Positions 29,770-37,417 are shown, counted from the first letter of the stretch. The stretch is 41,513 nt of DNA from Candidatus Pacearchaeota archaeon (GCA_023228245.1 JALOBN010000019.1:1-41513); one strand, 5' to 3'. Notes: generated by a model from the sequence alone, not told the origin. Numbers and translations: made by a program.

Positions 29770-30650
29770 TTAGAATTTATCACAGACGCGAGCATTTCTA
29801 CCTTTTCCGCCACGTTTCCTGATCGTGTCTTCACTCTCTCCTGAATGGTCCTGGCATACGGGCTTGTGCTCTTTGTGGTCACTTGATGGAATCGCAGTTC
29901 TGGCAGGACGAAGCCGTTATCCTCATAACCAAGATCGGACGGCTTTTGCATCATAACAGCCCACGATGCCACCCACTGCCAGAAAGCCTTGACAGCGTGA
30001 CCTTTGAGCCGCCACTTCTCCTCACCACATTTCTGATCGGGGTGGTGCTGACCGGGCTTGCTATCGTGAACAAAGAACGTGGCGAGCATCTCAGTTCTCT
30101 TCATGATGCCTAAGAACTCTGCATGATTGCCTAGTTCGGCATAGTCATTAGGCGAGGGCGTGGCGGTGCAGGCGAGCTTATAGGGCGTATCTACGAATGC
30201 GTTTATGATCGCGGTCCTGGTCTTGCCGTCGTAGCTCTTGAGGATAGACGACTCGTCGAGAACGATACCGACGAACTCGGATACATCGAACTTCTGGAGC
30301 TTCTCATAGTTCGTTATATTTATACCCGGCTTAATATCTGCTGGAGACTCGCAGATCGTGGCCTCAATGCCGAACTTCTTGCCCTCTTGCAACGTCTGGT
30401 TAGCGACCGCGAGAGGGGCGAGGATCAAGACATTGCCATCTGTCTGAAGGCAAACCTTCTTTGACCATTCAAGCTGGATGGGAGTTTTGCCTAAGCCACA
30501 TCCTGCGAATATGGCCGCCTTTCCCTTCTTCAGAGCCCATTTGGTGATGTCCCTCTGGAAAGGGAATAACATTGGGTTGATCTCATCCGACGCAAAGCCG
30601 CACTCAACGACTTTCATCGACTTAGATCTTAAGAATTCTTGATAATCCAT
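29757..30650 (-). CDS. SNF2-type helicase RecA1 domain (N-terminal part of split gene)
   Basis: 297 aa from ATG 30650 (GGGAGGGAGACTGAA precedes it). Walker A is FAGCGLGKTPIQLEW, Walker B-like motif is IVLDESSILK, then a motif III TATPSPNDYAELG. The chain ends ASVINSN followed by a foreign LKV stop, exactly where the second RecA lobe should begin. That lobe is encoded at 29160 as part of the methyltransferase ORF. The two probably reassemble non-covalently, or this is a damaged gene. The upstream DUF-like gene ends one base before its ATG. Confidence 0.8.
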   Translation of the reverse strand: MDYQEFLRSKSMKVVECGFASDEINPMLFPFQRDITKWALKKGKAAIFAGCGLGKTPIQLEWSKKVCLQTDGNVLILAPLAVANQTLQEGKKFGIEATICESPADIKPGINITNYEKLQKFDVSEFVGIVLDESSILKSYDGKTRTAIINAFVDTPYKLACTATPSPNDYAELGNHAEFLGIMKRTEMLATFFVHDSKPGQHHPDQKCGEEKWRLKGHAVKAFWQWVASWAVMMQKPSDLGYEDNGFVLPELRFHQVTTKSTSPYARTIQERVKTRSGNVAEKVEMLASVINSNLKV

Positions 30651-30651
30651 T

Positions 30652-30984
30652 TCAGTCTCCCTCCCATTCCCGAAATGAGATCTTTTTTCCCATGCTTTTA
30701 GCAAGGCGCATTTCTGCCTCAATGCCTTCAGAGTTCTCCCATCCAGGATACTTCAAAACGACCATTTCATCACAACTGCTGATAAAATAGACGTCATTTG
30801 GCCGCCAGAAATCCCAGTCCAGTCCGAGATTATTCTCGATCGCGATAGGGTGGGACATGCTGATCGCAGAATAGACAATATGTCCCTCAGCCATTAGCCG
30901 CGCAGCGGTGATATTTGCTGCCCGAAACCGGGCTTTTCTGACGCCTTCCAGCGGGTCCGAATAGGGGCAAGCTAGATAGATCAT
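30652..30984 (-). CDS. nucleoside 2-deoxyribosyltransferase-like / DUF1937-type protein
   Basis: 110 aa. MIYLACPYSDPLEGVRKARFRAANITAARLMAEGHIVYSAISMSHP and a C-terminal ENSEGIEAEMRLAKSMGKKI match DUF1937-like proteins, related to the nucleoside deoxyribosyltransferase fold. Such enzymes in viruses may act in nucleotide metabolism. ATG overlaps the stop of the RHH gene (TAATG), preceded by GGAGG within that gene. The first gene after the regulator in the minus operon. Confidence 0.65.
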   Translation of the reverse strand: MIYLACPYSDPLEGVRKARFRAANITAARLMAEGHIVYSAISMSHPIAIENNLGLDWDFWRPNDVYFISSCDEMVVLKYPGWENSEGIEAEMRLAKSMGKKISFREWEGD

Positions 30985-31097
30985 TATCTCTTTTCCTCCA
31001 AGATGCTCATAAGAAGCTCTTTCCATGACTTGTTTCCTTTGATTTTCTCAAGCTGCTTTGCTTCTTTGTCGTCTAGTACTATCTGAATGTGCTTCAT
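30984..31097 (-). CDS. small ribbon-helix-helix-like regulator, 37 aa
   Basis: MKHIQIVLDDKEAKQLEKIKGNKSWKELLMSILEEKR has the strand plus two helices of a minimal RHH protein. It is the first gene of the minus operon leading to PCNA, and a divergent RHH-like gene starts 95 bases away on the other strand. Probably a local autorepressor. Confidence 0.6.
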   Translation of the reverse strand: MKHIQIVLDDKEAKQLEKIKGNKSWKELLMSILEEKR

Positions 31098-31192
31098 AGT
31101 AACATAGATGCATAGATAGTATATAAGATTTTCTGTCGCGTGCCTGACAGACATGGGAAAGATTGATATAGTAATAGTTATTACTTATAAGC
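31098..31192. promoter_or_regulatory. divergent promoter region with palindrome
   Basis: Toward the minus gene, CTTATATACT (about 31118-31127) is a TATA box about 25 bases before ATG 31097, so leaderless. Toward the plus gene, GATATAGTA (about 31164-31172) lies 21-29 bases before ATG 31193, again leaderless. AGTAATA-gt-TATTACT (31170-31185) is a near-perfect inverted repeat over the plus TATA box, a candidate operator for either RHH protein. Confidence 0.55.
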
Positions 31193-31330
31193 ATGGCCGT
31201 AAAAAAGGTTCTCCTGAGCTTCTCAGAGGAAGATCATAAGAAGCTTTGGGATATGAAAAACGAGAAAGGGCAGACCTGGGAAGCTTTTGTTTTGGATTTG
31301 GTGGACAGGGTGAGAGCGTGCCCGAAATAA
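31193..31330 (+). CDS. small ribbon-helix-helix-like regulator, 45 aa
   Basis: MAVKKVLLSFSEEDHKKLWDMKNEKGQTWEAFVLDLVDRV fits a minimal RHH. It overlaps the GTG start of the PDDEXK nuclease by 13 bases, so the two are coupled. Structural similarity to the divergent minus RHH (LDDKEAKQLEKIK...SWKELLMSIL) suggests paralogues or competing repressors. Confidence 0.6.
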   Translation: MAVKKVLLSFSEEDHKKLWDMKNEKGQTWEAFVLDLVDRVRACPK

Positions 31331-31875
31331 AGGCCATCGAGACACGGTATAAAGGCTACAGGTTTCGCAGCCGATTAGAAGCACGTTATGCGGTTCTGTT
31401 TGATTTTTTGAAGTTGAAATGGGAATACGAACCCGAAGGATATATCATAAACTGCCCACACGATTTTGGAAATGGTTCATCAGATTGTTATTATCTACCG
31501 GATTTTAGAATAAATGATTTTAATTGGTTTGTGGAAGTCAAGGCAGAAGGGCGCGGTTTTTTGCGGGGGGAAGATGGAGAGATTGATGGTCTAGGAAATT
31601 TTGCAACGATTGGCAGATTATCAGCGATGTTAGATATTCCGGTTCTGATGTTAGAAGGCACTCCTGAACCAAACCTTGGATTGCGATTATATAAGTGGGA
31701 AGAGGTGCAAGAACCATATATCCCATTATACCAATGTTCTTTTGTTTCGATCTCAGGAGAACGGTTTGAGGTATATCATCACACAGGACTTATAAATTAT
31801 TTAGCATCAAACAATTTAAACGATGCGATTATAGCGGCACGATCAGCACGTTTTGAACATGGAGAAAGTGGTTAA
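31318..31875 (+). CDS. PD-(D/E)XK-type nuclease
   Basis: 185 aa. GTG 31318 is preceded by AGGGTGAG and is preferred over the distant ATG 31246, whose frame starts inside the RHH gene. The N-terminal YKGYRFRSRLEARYAVLFDFLKLKWEYEPEGY, then YLPDFRIND and WFVEVKAEG, is the typical E...D...ExK nuclease core of phage endonucleases. A C-terminal beta domain follows (PLYQCSFVSISGERFEVYHHTG). Probably a DNA-end or recombination nuclease, possibly acting on host DNA. Stop abuts the primase ATG. Confidence 0.7.
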   Translation: MPEIKAIETRYKGYRFRSRLEARYAVLFDFLKLKWEYEPEGYIINCPHDFGNGSSDCYYLPDFRINDFNWFVEVKAEGRGFLRGEDGEIDGLGNFATIGRLSAMLDIPVLMLEGTPEPNLGLRLYKWEEVQEPYIPLYQCSFVSISGERFEVYHHTGLINYLASNNLNDAIIAARSARFEHGESG

Positions 31876-34560
31876 ATGCCACTACCAAGCGTTTTCGATC
31901 AGCCTGGGGCGCAGTTCGTGCTCATGCGGGCGGGCGTGAAGTTTCCGCCGTATGAAGATGGATGGCAGAAGAAGCCGCATACCTTCCAAGAAGCCAAAGC
32001 ACATATGGAGACCGGCGGGAACGTAGGCGTTTTGGGAGGCAATTGCTTCATTGGGTTGGATAAAGACGTACCCGACGCATTTACGGGAATAGAATTGCCA
32101 CCCACCACCACATGGGAGACCAGGCCAGGAAGGTTGGGGATGTGGTTCCGGTGCGATGAGTCCTTGCCAGAACTTCTTAAGAAGTATGGGAAAAAAGCTA
32201 ACCTGTCACAGTTTAAACTATTCCTAAATGGAAAGGGCGTCGGGGAGATTAAGCTTGAAAGATCTTATCAAGTGATCCCACCATCACACAAATTTGTTGA
32301 TCCAACGACCGGAAAGGACGCACTTCCGGGCGTTGGGCAGAAAATTGATTATAAGATGATTGACAACAGGCCGCCTGAAACGATTTCATTGGAGAAACTT
32401 TTGGCAGATTTGCAGGCAGCGGGCATTCGGTTCAACCAAAAAAATAAGGACGATAAACCGATAACAAGCCCATTGAAACCTGTTCCAGTCGAGGTACCTG
32501 ATAATGATAGAAAAAATCCGTACGAAAGCATGGAGGCGGAGATAGAACTAGAACGCCAGAAGAGGTATGCAAGGGCTGCTTTCGCGAGTGAGATGAAAAA
32601 GTTTTCTGAGACAGTCGAAGGCAATCGGAATAATCAACTTAACATTTCAACTTACCAGATGGCCGGTTTTGTCGCGTCCGGGTTGTTAGATGCCGATGAC
32701 GTGGCTATAATTATAAGATATATTGCATATGCATTGGACACGGAAGGCATTGAAGAAACGATGCTCAGTGCATATAATTCAGGGAAACTGATTCCCAGGT
32801 ATGCGCCAGATAAGACTATTGAAGAAAATGTCGTGCAAGCCCCATCGGATGAATCCGATTTCAATATTGTGACCAAGGACTCACCGCCATATACAACGGG
32901 GCTGGAGCGAGAGACGGGATGCGTGATGCGTGTCGTCGTTCGGACCAATAAAGAGACACAAGAAAAATTCTCGGCGCTTGAAGAAATTTCAGAGTGCGCT
33001 CTAAGGATAGATACTGAGACAATTGCAAATAAAAAGACGGAATACACTCTAAAAGGCATTGGGGCAACCGATAAAAGGGAGGTATGTTTCAAGTTTCCGG
33101 CGGAAGATATGTCAAATCCAGCGAAATTTAAGGGCGCGGTGATCAATGCGTTTGGGGCTCAAAATCGATTAGGGAAGCTGACTTATAAAGTAGTGCAGGA
33201 TTGTTCTAGGAACGTGAAACTTAAGACCAGGATAGAAGTGCCCTGCTGGAAGGATGGATTGCCGATGGTGCCGGGCATGGAGTATCCTGGCATTGAGTAC
33301 CAATTGCCAGCGCAGATACCGGCGAAGGTTTATGATGGAGAGATAACTGATGCCATAATAGTCTTACAGAAGACAATGAGGATAAACCGATTTGCGCCGG
33401 TATTAATCGCGACGATACTTGGAGCGCCTATATTCGCCAGATGGTTCAAGCCAGAGCGGTTCGGGCTGGGGATATGGGGCCTGACGAACTCTCTAAAGAC
33501 CTCTACAGTATGCGCTTTGATGTCTGTATGGGGAACCGGATACATGGATGGGCCGACGCTGAAAAGTGGAAGAGCAGGTACCACGGCCTATGCGGCAACG
33601 GTAATTTTTGCGTCGGCTGGATGGCTACCACAGCTCTTAGATAACGTGAAGACGGTCGATCCCAGGGACGCAATCGATTACATAGGCACCATAAACGCCG
33701 TCCTGGAAGGCAGCTCAAAGAACCAGGGAACCAAGGATGGAGGGCTCAGGGATTCAATGGAATATTGTTGCACTCCGATTGTGACGGGCGAAGTAAGGCC
33801 TCAAGAGACGGCTACGACATCCAGAGTTCCGGCTATTCAATGGGATGGGGTTGATGCAAATGTCCTCCTAGAAGTGCAATCAAGCGTTGCCGTGATGCCT
33901 GTAGTTGGATATCATTGGCTGAAGCATTTATCGACCATAAAAACCATTGACCGGGCCTCGTTCGATGCTTATAGATCGATGAAGCGAGACGAATTTATTC
34001 AGGCAGGGCATACTGTTGCAGGCAGGACAGCGACTATCTACAGCATGATTAAGTTGGCCTGGGCAATGCTTGAAGTATCTCCTTTTGGAGAGGTATTCAG
34101 AGAAAATGAAAAACGGTTCATGGAAGCGTTAGACGATTTGGCTCGCTCGCAAGGCGAAAATACGGATGAAGAGACCGAATCATCACGGTTCATTGCAGGT
34201 GTGAAAGAGCTGATGGCAGGCAGACCGGATTTATTTCAAGACAACACGTGCATGAACATTGGACCAAAGATCATAGGAAAGATAATGCCTGATCAGATGA
34301 CTGCTAAGGGCCTTCCAGAGGGCGTATGGCTCTTACCCATCGAGACCATGAGCGAGCTTGGTAAAATTAAGGCATTTACTCAAATACCGACCGCTAAAAG
34401 CATGACGGAAGCATTAGATCAGGCTGGATTACTGGTCAAACAGCAAGGCAAAAAGAAGTATCAAGTTAAGATAAACGGCATCAGGCAGTATGGTTGGTAT
34501 GTTAAGCTGGAAGTACCCTCCGAGAAAACCGATAGCAGTGGAAAAAACGAGGGTACCTAG
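31876..34560 (+). CDS. primase-polymerase / helicase replication protein
   Basis: 894 aa. The N-terminal part resembles prim-pol (AEP) domains: GGNVGVLGGNCFIGLDKDVPD with DxD at D62/D64, then WETRPGRLGMWFR as a third motif. Residues about 500-760 form a DUF927-like helicase core with Walker A GLTNSLKTS near 535-543 and downstream LLDNVKTVD as a Walker B-like segment. The C-terminus is a small wHTH-like part (MTEALDQAGLLVKQQGKKKYQV). This is the main replication initiator. The GGGTAC repeats begin in its 3' end and continue downstream, marking the probable origin. Confidence 0.75.
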   Translation: MPLPSVFDQPGAQFVLMRAGVKFPPYEDGWQKKPHTFQEAKAHMETGGNVGVLGGNCFIGLDKDVPDAFTGIELPPTTTWETRPGRLGMWFRCDESLPELLKKYGKKANLSQFKLFLNGKGVGEIKLERSYQVIPPSHKFVDPTTGKDALPGVGQKIDYKMIDNRPPETISLEKLLADLQAAGIRFNQKNKDDKPITSPLKPVPVEVPDNDRKNPYESMEAEIELERQKRYARAAFASEMKKFSETVEGNRNNQLNISTYQMAGFVASGLLDADDVAIIIRYIAYALDTEGIEETMLSAYNSGKLIPRYAPDKTIEENVVQAPSDESDFNIVTKDSPPYTTGLERETGCVMRVVVRTNKETQEKFSALEEISECALRIDTETIANKKTEYTLKGIGATDKREVCFKFPAEDMSNPAKFKGAVINAFGAQNRLGKLTYKVVQDCSRNVKLKTRIEVPCWKDGLPMVPGMEYPGIEYQLPAQIPAKVYDGEITDAIIVLQKTMRINRFAPVLIATILGAPIFARWFKPERFGLGIWGLTNSLKTSTVCALMSVWGTGYMDGPTLKSGRAGTTAYAATVIFASAGWLPQLLDNVKTVDPRDAIDYIGTINAVLEGSSKNQGTKDGGLRDSMEYCCTPIVTGEVRPQETATTSRVPAIQWDGVDANVLLEVQSSVAVMPVVGYHWLKHLSTIKTIDRASFDAYRSMKRDEFIQAGHTVAGRTATIYSMIKLAWAMLEVSPFGEVFRENEKRFMEALDDLARSQGENTDEETESSRFIAGVKELMAGRPDLFQDNTCMNIGPKIIGKIMPDQMTAKGLPEGVWLLPIETMSELGKIKAFTQIPTAKSMTEALDQAGLLVKQQGKKKYQVKINGIRQYGWYVKLEVPSEKTDSSGKNEGT

Positions 34561-34767
34561 GGTACCGACAAACAATAACAAGAGACATCGAGTACCCTAA
34601 TATCCTAGGTACGACGTGAAATGTAGAGAGAATAAATATGGTTAAACTAGAAAAAATAAAGCAAGGCTTGAAAGCAGAGGGTACGGGTCGTACTAGGGTA
34701 CCAATAATAGATAATAGATAGATAGATATTGATTATAGATAGATAGAATAGTACCCTACCTGTACCC
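34513..34767. other. GGGTAC iteron array, candidate replication origin
   Basis: GTACCC or GGGTAC occurs at 34513, 34551, 34560, 34592, 34679, 34696, 34751 and 34762 (plus a degenerate copy near 34606), both orientations, four as GGGTACC in forward orientation or adjacent. The region also has ATAG/GATA tandem repeats (34703-34748) that could melt easily. It lies directly after the primase-helicase gene, the classical place for an iteron origin. Only small ORFs fall in the gap 34561-34927. Confidence 0.6.
34638..34721 (+). CDS. possible micropeptide, 27 aa
   Basis: MVKLEKIKQGLKAEG... has protein-like composition at its start, but its second half is built from the GGGTAC repeats and GATA repeats of the origin region. 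It may be chance. A TATA-like AATAAATATGG is at its start. Confidence 0.2.
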   Translation: MVKLEKIKQGLKAEGTGRTRVPIIDNR

Positions 34768-34890
34768 TAATACGCTAAAACACGCGAAAACGATATCTGT
34801 CCAGCCTGGAAGGCAGCGACCCTGGCCGGGAAGGGCATCGTCACAATTGTAAAATCGACAGATATTGCATAGTTCAAAATAGCGTATTAG
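34767..34890. repeat. nested perfect inverted repeats
   Basis: Outer arms CTAATACGCTA (34767-34777) and TAGCGTATTAG (34880-34890) are perfect 11-bp complements; inner arms ATATCTGTC (34793-34801) and GACAGATAT (34857-34865) are perfect 9-bp complements. The GC-rich centre (34802-34856) has its own partial pairing. The structure could be a cruciform at the origin, a transcribed structured RNA, or a recombination site. The CTAATAC core also occurs in the operator at 20805. Confidence 0.65.
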
Positions 34891-34904
34891 CGAAAAGTAT
34901 AAAT
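34890..34904 (+). promoter_or_regulatory. BRE/TATA promoter, leaderless
   Basis: GCGAAAAGTATAAAT is the best plus-strand copy of the GAAAAGTAT promoter core. The TATA box (34898-34904) is 24-30 bases before ATG 34928, the spacing of a leaderless transcript. The outer inverted-repeat arm TAGCGTATTAG ends where the BRE begins. Confidence 0.65.
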
Positions 34905-34927
34905 GGAATGCGTGGCGATATGCTAAT

Positions 34928-35065
34928 ATGGCAAAAAATACTACGCAGATACGAGCGACTTTGCCACAGATCGCTAAAGAATATATTGAAAAAAACAAAT
35001 ATTTGGATTGTGCGAAGGTTACAGTTGCGTTATGGCTAAAATACGTAGATGATCCTAGTATTTAG
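34928..35065 (+). CDS. small basic protein, 45 aa, possible DNA-binding
   Basis: MAKNTTQIRATLPQIAKEYIEKNKYLDCAKVTVALWLKYVDD resembles an RHH protein (strand QIRATLP then two helices). It is leaderless behind the promoter at 34890 and begins the operon leading to the ERCC4 nuclease. Likely a regulator of the origin region. Confidence 0.5.
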   Translation: MAKNTTQIRATLPQIAKEYIEKNKYLDCAKVTVALWLKYVDDPSI

Positions 35066-35094
35066 ACGATAATAGCAAAAATGTTAAATCTTTG

Positions 35095-35211
35095 ATGATG
35101 CCCGTGGGAGATATTGGCGATGGTGTAATGTGCTATGGCCTTGATGGTGATTCGGCCTATTATGTCAAAATGGATGATTATCGTAAACTGAAAGAGTCCA
35201 TAGAGGAATGA
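35095..35211 (+). CDS. small acidic protein, 38 aa
   Basis: MMPVGDIGDGVMCYGLDGDSAYYVKMDDYRKLKESIEE. The start could be ATG 35095 or 35098. Its last codons (GAGGAATGA) supply the ribosome binding site of the next gene. A DUF-like or antitoxin-like short protein; no family assigned. Confidence 0.4.
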   Translation: MMPVGDIGDGVMCYGLDGDSAYYVKMDDYRKLKESIEE

Positions 35212-35215
35212 AGAA

Positions 35216-35653
35216 ATGAGTAACGGAAAAATTGAGAAGGCCATCGCCATATTGAATACGGCGGCTGGATTGCATAGCATCGAGGACGCTAGAGAGCTGA
35301 TTGAGAAGGCAGGGAGATACCTGAGGGATGAGCCGAATCTTGTACCTGCCCTACAGCTCTCTGCAGAGATGATCTCCGAGAGCTTGAACAGATTGACTGC
35401 AAATCTGCCAACTCACCAAGACAGCCCTCAAGAGCGAGCTGAGAAGATCCACATATGCGAATCTGCGCTCCTGCAGATAGTCGAATACGGGAAGGCAGGT
35501 CTGGCGGCGAGACGGATAGGATCGCAGGAAGTAGCAGAATCGATCTTGGCCGGGAAAAATCAAACGAGTCTCCAGGATTTTGAGGAAGTCCAGGTCATGA
35601 AGCAGTTCCTAAAAGAAAATAATGCAACTATGGAAGTGAGGCTTGCGAAATGA
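35216..35653 (+). CDS. helical hypothetical protein, 145 aa
   Basis: Almost entirely alpha-helical (IEKAIAILNTAAGLHSIEDARELIEKAGRYL..., RLTANLPTHQDSPQERAEKIHICESALLQIVEYGKAGLAARRIG). It ends with an LQDFEEVQVMKQFLKENN segment. It overlaps the ERCC4 nuclease start by ATGA, so the two are coupled and may form a complex. No family recognised. Confidence 0.6.
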   Translation: MSNGKIEKAIAILNTAAGLHSIEDARELIEKAGRYLRDEPNLVPALQLSAEMISESLNRLTANLPTHQDSPQERAEKIHICESALLQIVEYGKAGLAARRIGSQEVAESILAGKNQTSLQDFEEVQVMKQFLKENNATMEVRLAK

Positions 35654-36393
35654 AGCCTTCTAAAATTTTTGTGACTCTAGACCACAATGAAGCGTCGCGA
35701 CCAAGGGCGGCGAAGGTCGAGAAGGCGGTGCTGGAGGATGAGCATTATGAGATGAATCGGTGCGGAAATGTTAATCTGCCGTTCGATTTGCATTTTCGGC
35801 ATATGCATCTCGGAAAAGAGATGCATGTCGAGCTCAAGGACTTCTCCGAGGATGGCAACAGTGATTACCTGGACTCGATTCTGAATGGCCACCTGTGGGC
35901 TCAGGTAACCGCTGGGAGGGAGCTTGGCGAGCCGGCGGTTGTAGTGGTCTTTGGGGATGATAACGACGTTGGCGCTGCAATCCGAAAAGCATCCGGGCAT
36001 GGGCGGCAGGGGCACCGGGTAGATCCGGAGAAGCTCATGGAATATCACAGGATGGTAGAGGGCTTTGAGGCGAACTGCATCGCCCTGGGAGTCCAGATCT
36101 GGCGGCTCAAGACGGATCCCTATAAGCGGATGCTCCTGAGGGTCCGTAAGATCCTGGAGGGCGGGGATCTGTCAGGATTTGCGCCTCATCCAGCGGCCGG
36201 TGAAAGGCAGGTCGTGGGCCTGAGCATCCTGGCAGGGCGCGGCGTTGGGCCGAAGAAGGCCCGTGAATTGCTTGAAAGGTTCGATGTATGCTTGAGGCCG
36301 AAAGATGGCTGTAGCGCCCCCCTGGAGGACTGTGGTGGCATCGGCCCGAAGCTTGCTGATCGAATCCGGAAGAATATAATGGTGATCGAATAA
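35650..36393 (+). CDS. XPF/ERCC4-type nuclease with helix-hairpin-helix
   Basis: 247 aa. The nuclease core has D11/E14 in VTLDHNEASRP and E61-L-K-D64 in HVELKDFSEDGNSDYLDSI, a variant of the ERKxxxD site. A C-terminal tandem HhH domain carries LAGRGVGPKKARELLERF and CGGIGPKLADRIRK. Archaeal XPF-like proteins cut branched or flapped DNA with PCNA; this viral one may process replication forks. The classical ERK is replaced by ELK, which still provides E and K. ATGA and TAATG overlaps link it to its neighbours. Confidence 0.8.
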   Translation: MKPSKIFVTLDHNEASRPRAAKVEKAVLEDEHYEMNRCGNVNLPFDLHFRHMHLGKEMHVELKDFSEDGNSDYLDSILNGHLWAQVTAGRELGEPAVVVVFGDDNDVGAAIRKASGHGRQGHRVDPEKLMEYHRMVEGFEANCIALGVQIWRLKTDPYKRMLLRVRKILEGGDLSGFAPHPAAGERQVVGLSILAGRGVGPKKARELLERFDVCLRPKDGCSAPLEDCGGIGPKLADRIRKNIMVIE

Positions 36394-36617
36394 TGACCAT
36401 CCGAGGAAAGATAGGAAACCTGGGGGAATGCCTGGCCCGCATACCATTGGATCGAGCGTTTGCTGCGAAAGAGCTGTCTCCAGAGATCCGGGGATCTACG
36501 CTCATGAAGATGCAACAACACGATTTGTTGATACGGGTGGGTCGAAGTGGCCACGTCGGCAGATGTGTGTTATGGCGGGCGACAGACCGGGCTCGGAAAA
36601 TGCGAGGAGTGGAATGA
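36393..36617 (+). CDS. small wHTH-like protein, 74 aa
   Basis: LARIPLDRAFAAKELSPEIRGSTLMKMQQHDLLIRVGRSGHVGRCVLWRAT has the helix-turn-helix and wing rhythm of a small winged-helix domain. ATG overlaps the nuclease stop (TAATG). Ends RKMRGVE, and GAGGAG in its last codons precedes the next gene. Function unknown. Confidence 0.5.
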   Translation: MTIRGKIGNLGECLARIPLDRAFAAKELSPEIRGSTLMKMQQHDLLIRVGRSGHVGRCVLWRATDRARKMRGVE

Positions 36618-36618
36618 T

Positions 36619-36828
36619 ATGGGCGGCATATATAAGCCGAAGTCGAGAGGGAGGCGTGGGCACACTCCGAACGTGCCTCGTTCAGCCTACAGGGACGTCT
36701 ACGAGAGGTACACGAGCGGCCAGGAGTGCGCCAAGTCCATCAGCGATGACTATGGCATTTTGCCGTCGTCGGTCCGGTCGCTGGTTAAACGGTGTCGACT
36801 GAATCCGGCGCTCATGGGGGCCGAATGA
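36619..36828 (+). CDS. small HTH protein, 69 aa
   Basis: ATG 36619 follows GAGGAG and starts one base after the previous stop. The basic start (GGIYKPKSRGRRGHTPNVPRS) leads into a homeodomain-like segment (AYRDVYERYTSGQECAKSISDDYGILPSSVRSLVKRCRL). Probably DNA-binding, a regulator of the late genes or part of packaging. ATGA overlap with the next gene. Confidence 0.55.
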   Translation: MGGIYKPKSRGRRGHTPNVPRSAYRDVYERYTSGQECAKSISDDYGILPSSVRSLVKRCRLNPALMGAE

Positions 36829-37064
36829 GGCTGATTGATTACGTTCGCCAGCACCTGGGCGAAAAAGATCCGCATTTCGCGGAAGAGGAGAGGACTATAT
36901 ATAAACTTTTGAAAGAAGATCCAGAACAAACTTCCGCGAGTTTGGCGAGAAAAACCAAACTCAAGAAGCATGTAGTCCAGGTTCGATTGAGATCGTTAGT
37001 CTTGCAAAAGCGCATAAAATACGTGCGAATGTGGGTGCCACTGGATGAAATCGACGAAGAGTAA
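36825..37064 (+). CDS. winged-helix regulator, 79 aa
   Basis: IYKLLKEDPEQTSASLARKTKLKKHVVQVRLRSLVLQKRIKYVRMWVPLDE is a clear wHTH with recognition helix and wing. Start at ATG 36825 by ATGA overlap with the previous gene rather than at 36792. Overlaps the following zinc-ribbon gene by 20 bases. Likely regulator of the late module starting downstream. Confidence 0.65.
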   Translation: MRLIDYVRQHLGEKDPHFAEEERTIYKLLKEDPEQTSASLARKTKLKKHVVQVRLRSLVLQKRIKYVRMWVPLDEIDEE

Positions 37065-37374
37065 GCGGGCGGGCTGGCCGAAGGCGGCCCAGGTGCATAG
37101 CCCAGAAAACCGTATTGGGCAGGCGTGGGCTCAGGAGATGGCAATCGTATTTAACAATGAGAAATGGACAGCAAAAAAGATGGCAGTAGGCCATTTTGTA
37201 TGTCCGAAATGCAATTATGTGATAGAAATTGATGCGAGGACATATGCATTTTGTCCCAAATGTGGAGACATATTTAATGATGGCCTAAATATTGCGCCTG
37301 CAAAAATGAGTAACAGGGAACGGAAACGGCGAACCGAAAAACTTAAATACGATTGTTGCCATAAAAGCATGTAG
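37045..37374 (+). CDS. zinc-ribbon protein, 109 aa
   Basis: A basic N-terminus (KSTKSKRAGWPKAAQ), a middle helix (RIGQAWAQEMAIVFNNEKW), then a ribbon with FVCPKCNYVIEIDARTYAFCPKCGDIF and a basic helix (RERKRRTEKLKYD). Probably DNA- or RNA-binding. The last gene of the group before a small gap (37375-37417). Confidence 0.6.
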   Translation: MKSTKSKRAGWPKAAQVHSPENRIGQAWAQEMAIVFNNEKWTAKKMAVGHFVCPKCNYVIEIDARTYAFCPKCGDIFNDGLNIAPAKMSNRERKRRTEKLKYDCCHKSM

Positions 37375-37417
37375 CGCGGGCGTTCCGTGCCTATATGCCC
37401 ATTTTATCGAGGTTTTT

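Noticed and set aside
31380..31440. VLFDFLK in the PD-(D/E)XK nuclease as a PIP box
   Set aside because: The leading Gln is missing and the segment belongs to the folded nuclease core, unlike the C-terminal tails at 27766-27834.
34702..34750. GATA/ATAG tandem repeats as a CRISPR-like array
   Set aside because: Units are only 4-5 bases with no spacers; this is a simple AT-rich repeat, perhaps a melting element of the origin.
34756..34998. 80-aa minus-strand frame over the nested inverted repeats
   Set aside because: No ribosome binding site; opposite a promoter and a leaderless plus gene; composition unlike protein.
20052..37417. Integrase, transposase or tRNA gene in the non-structural region
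   Set aside because: Looked for tyrosine/serine recombinase motifs and tRNA-like cloverleaf sequence by eye; none found. Absence of integrase suggests a lytic or episomal life style.
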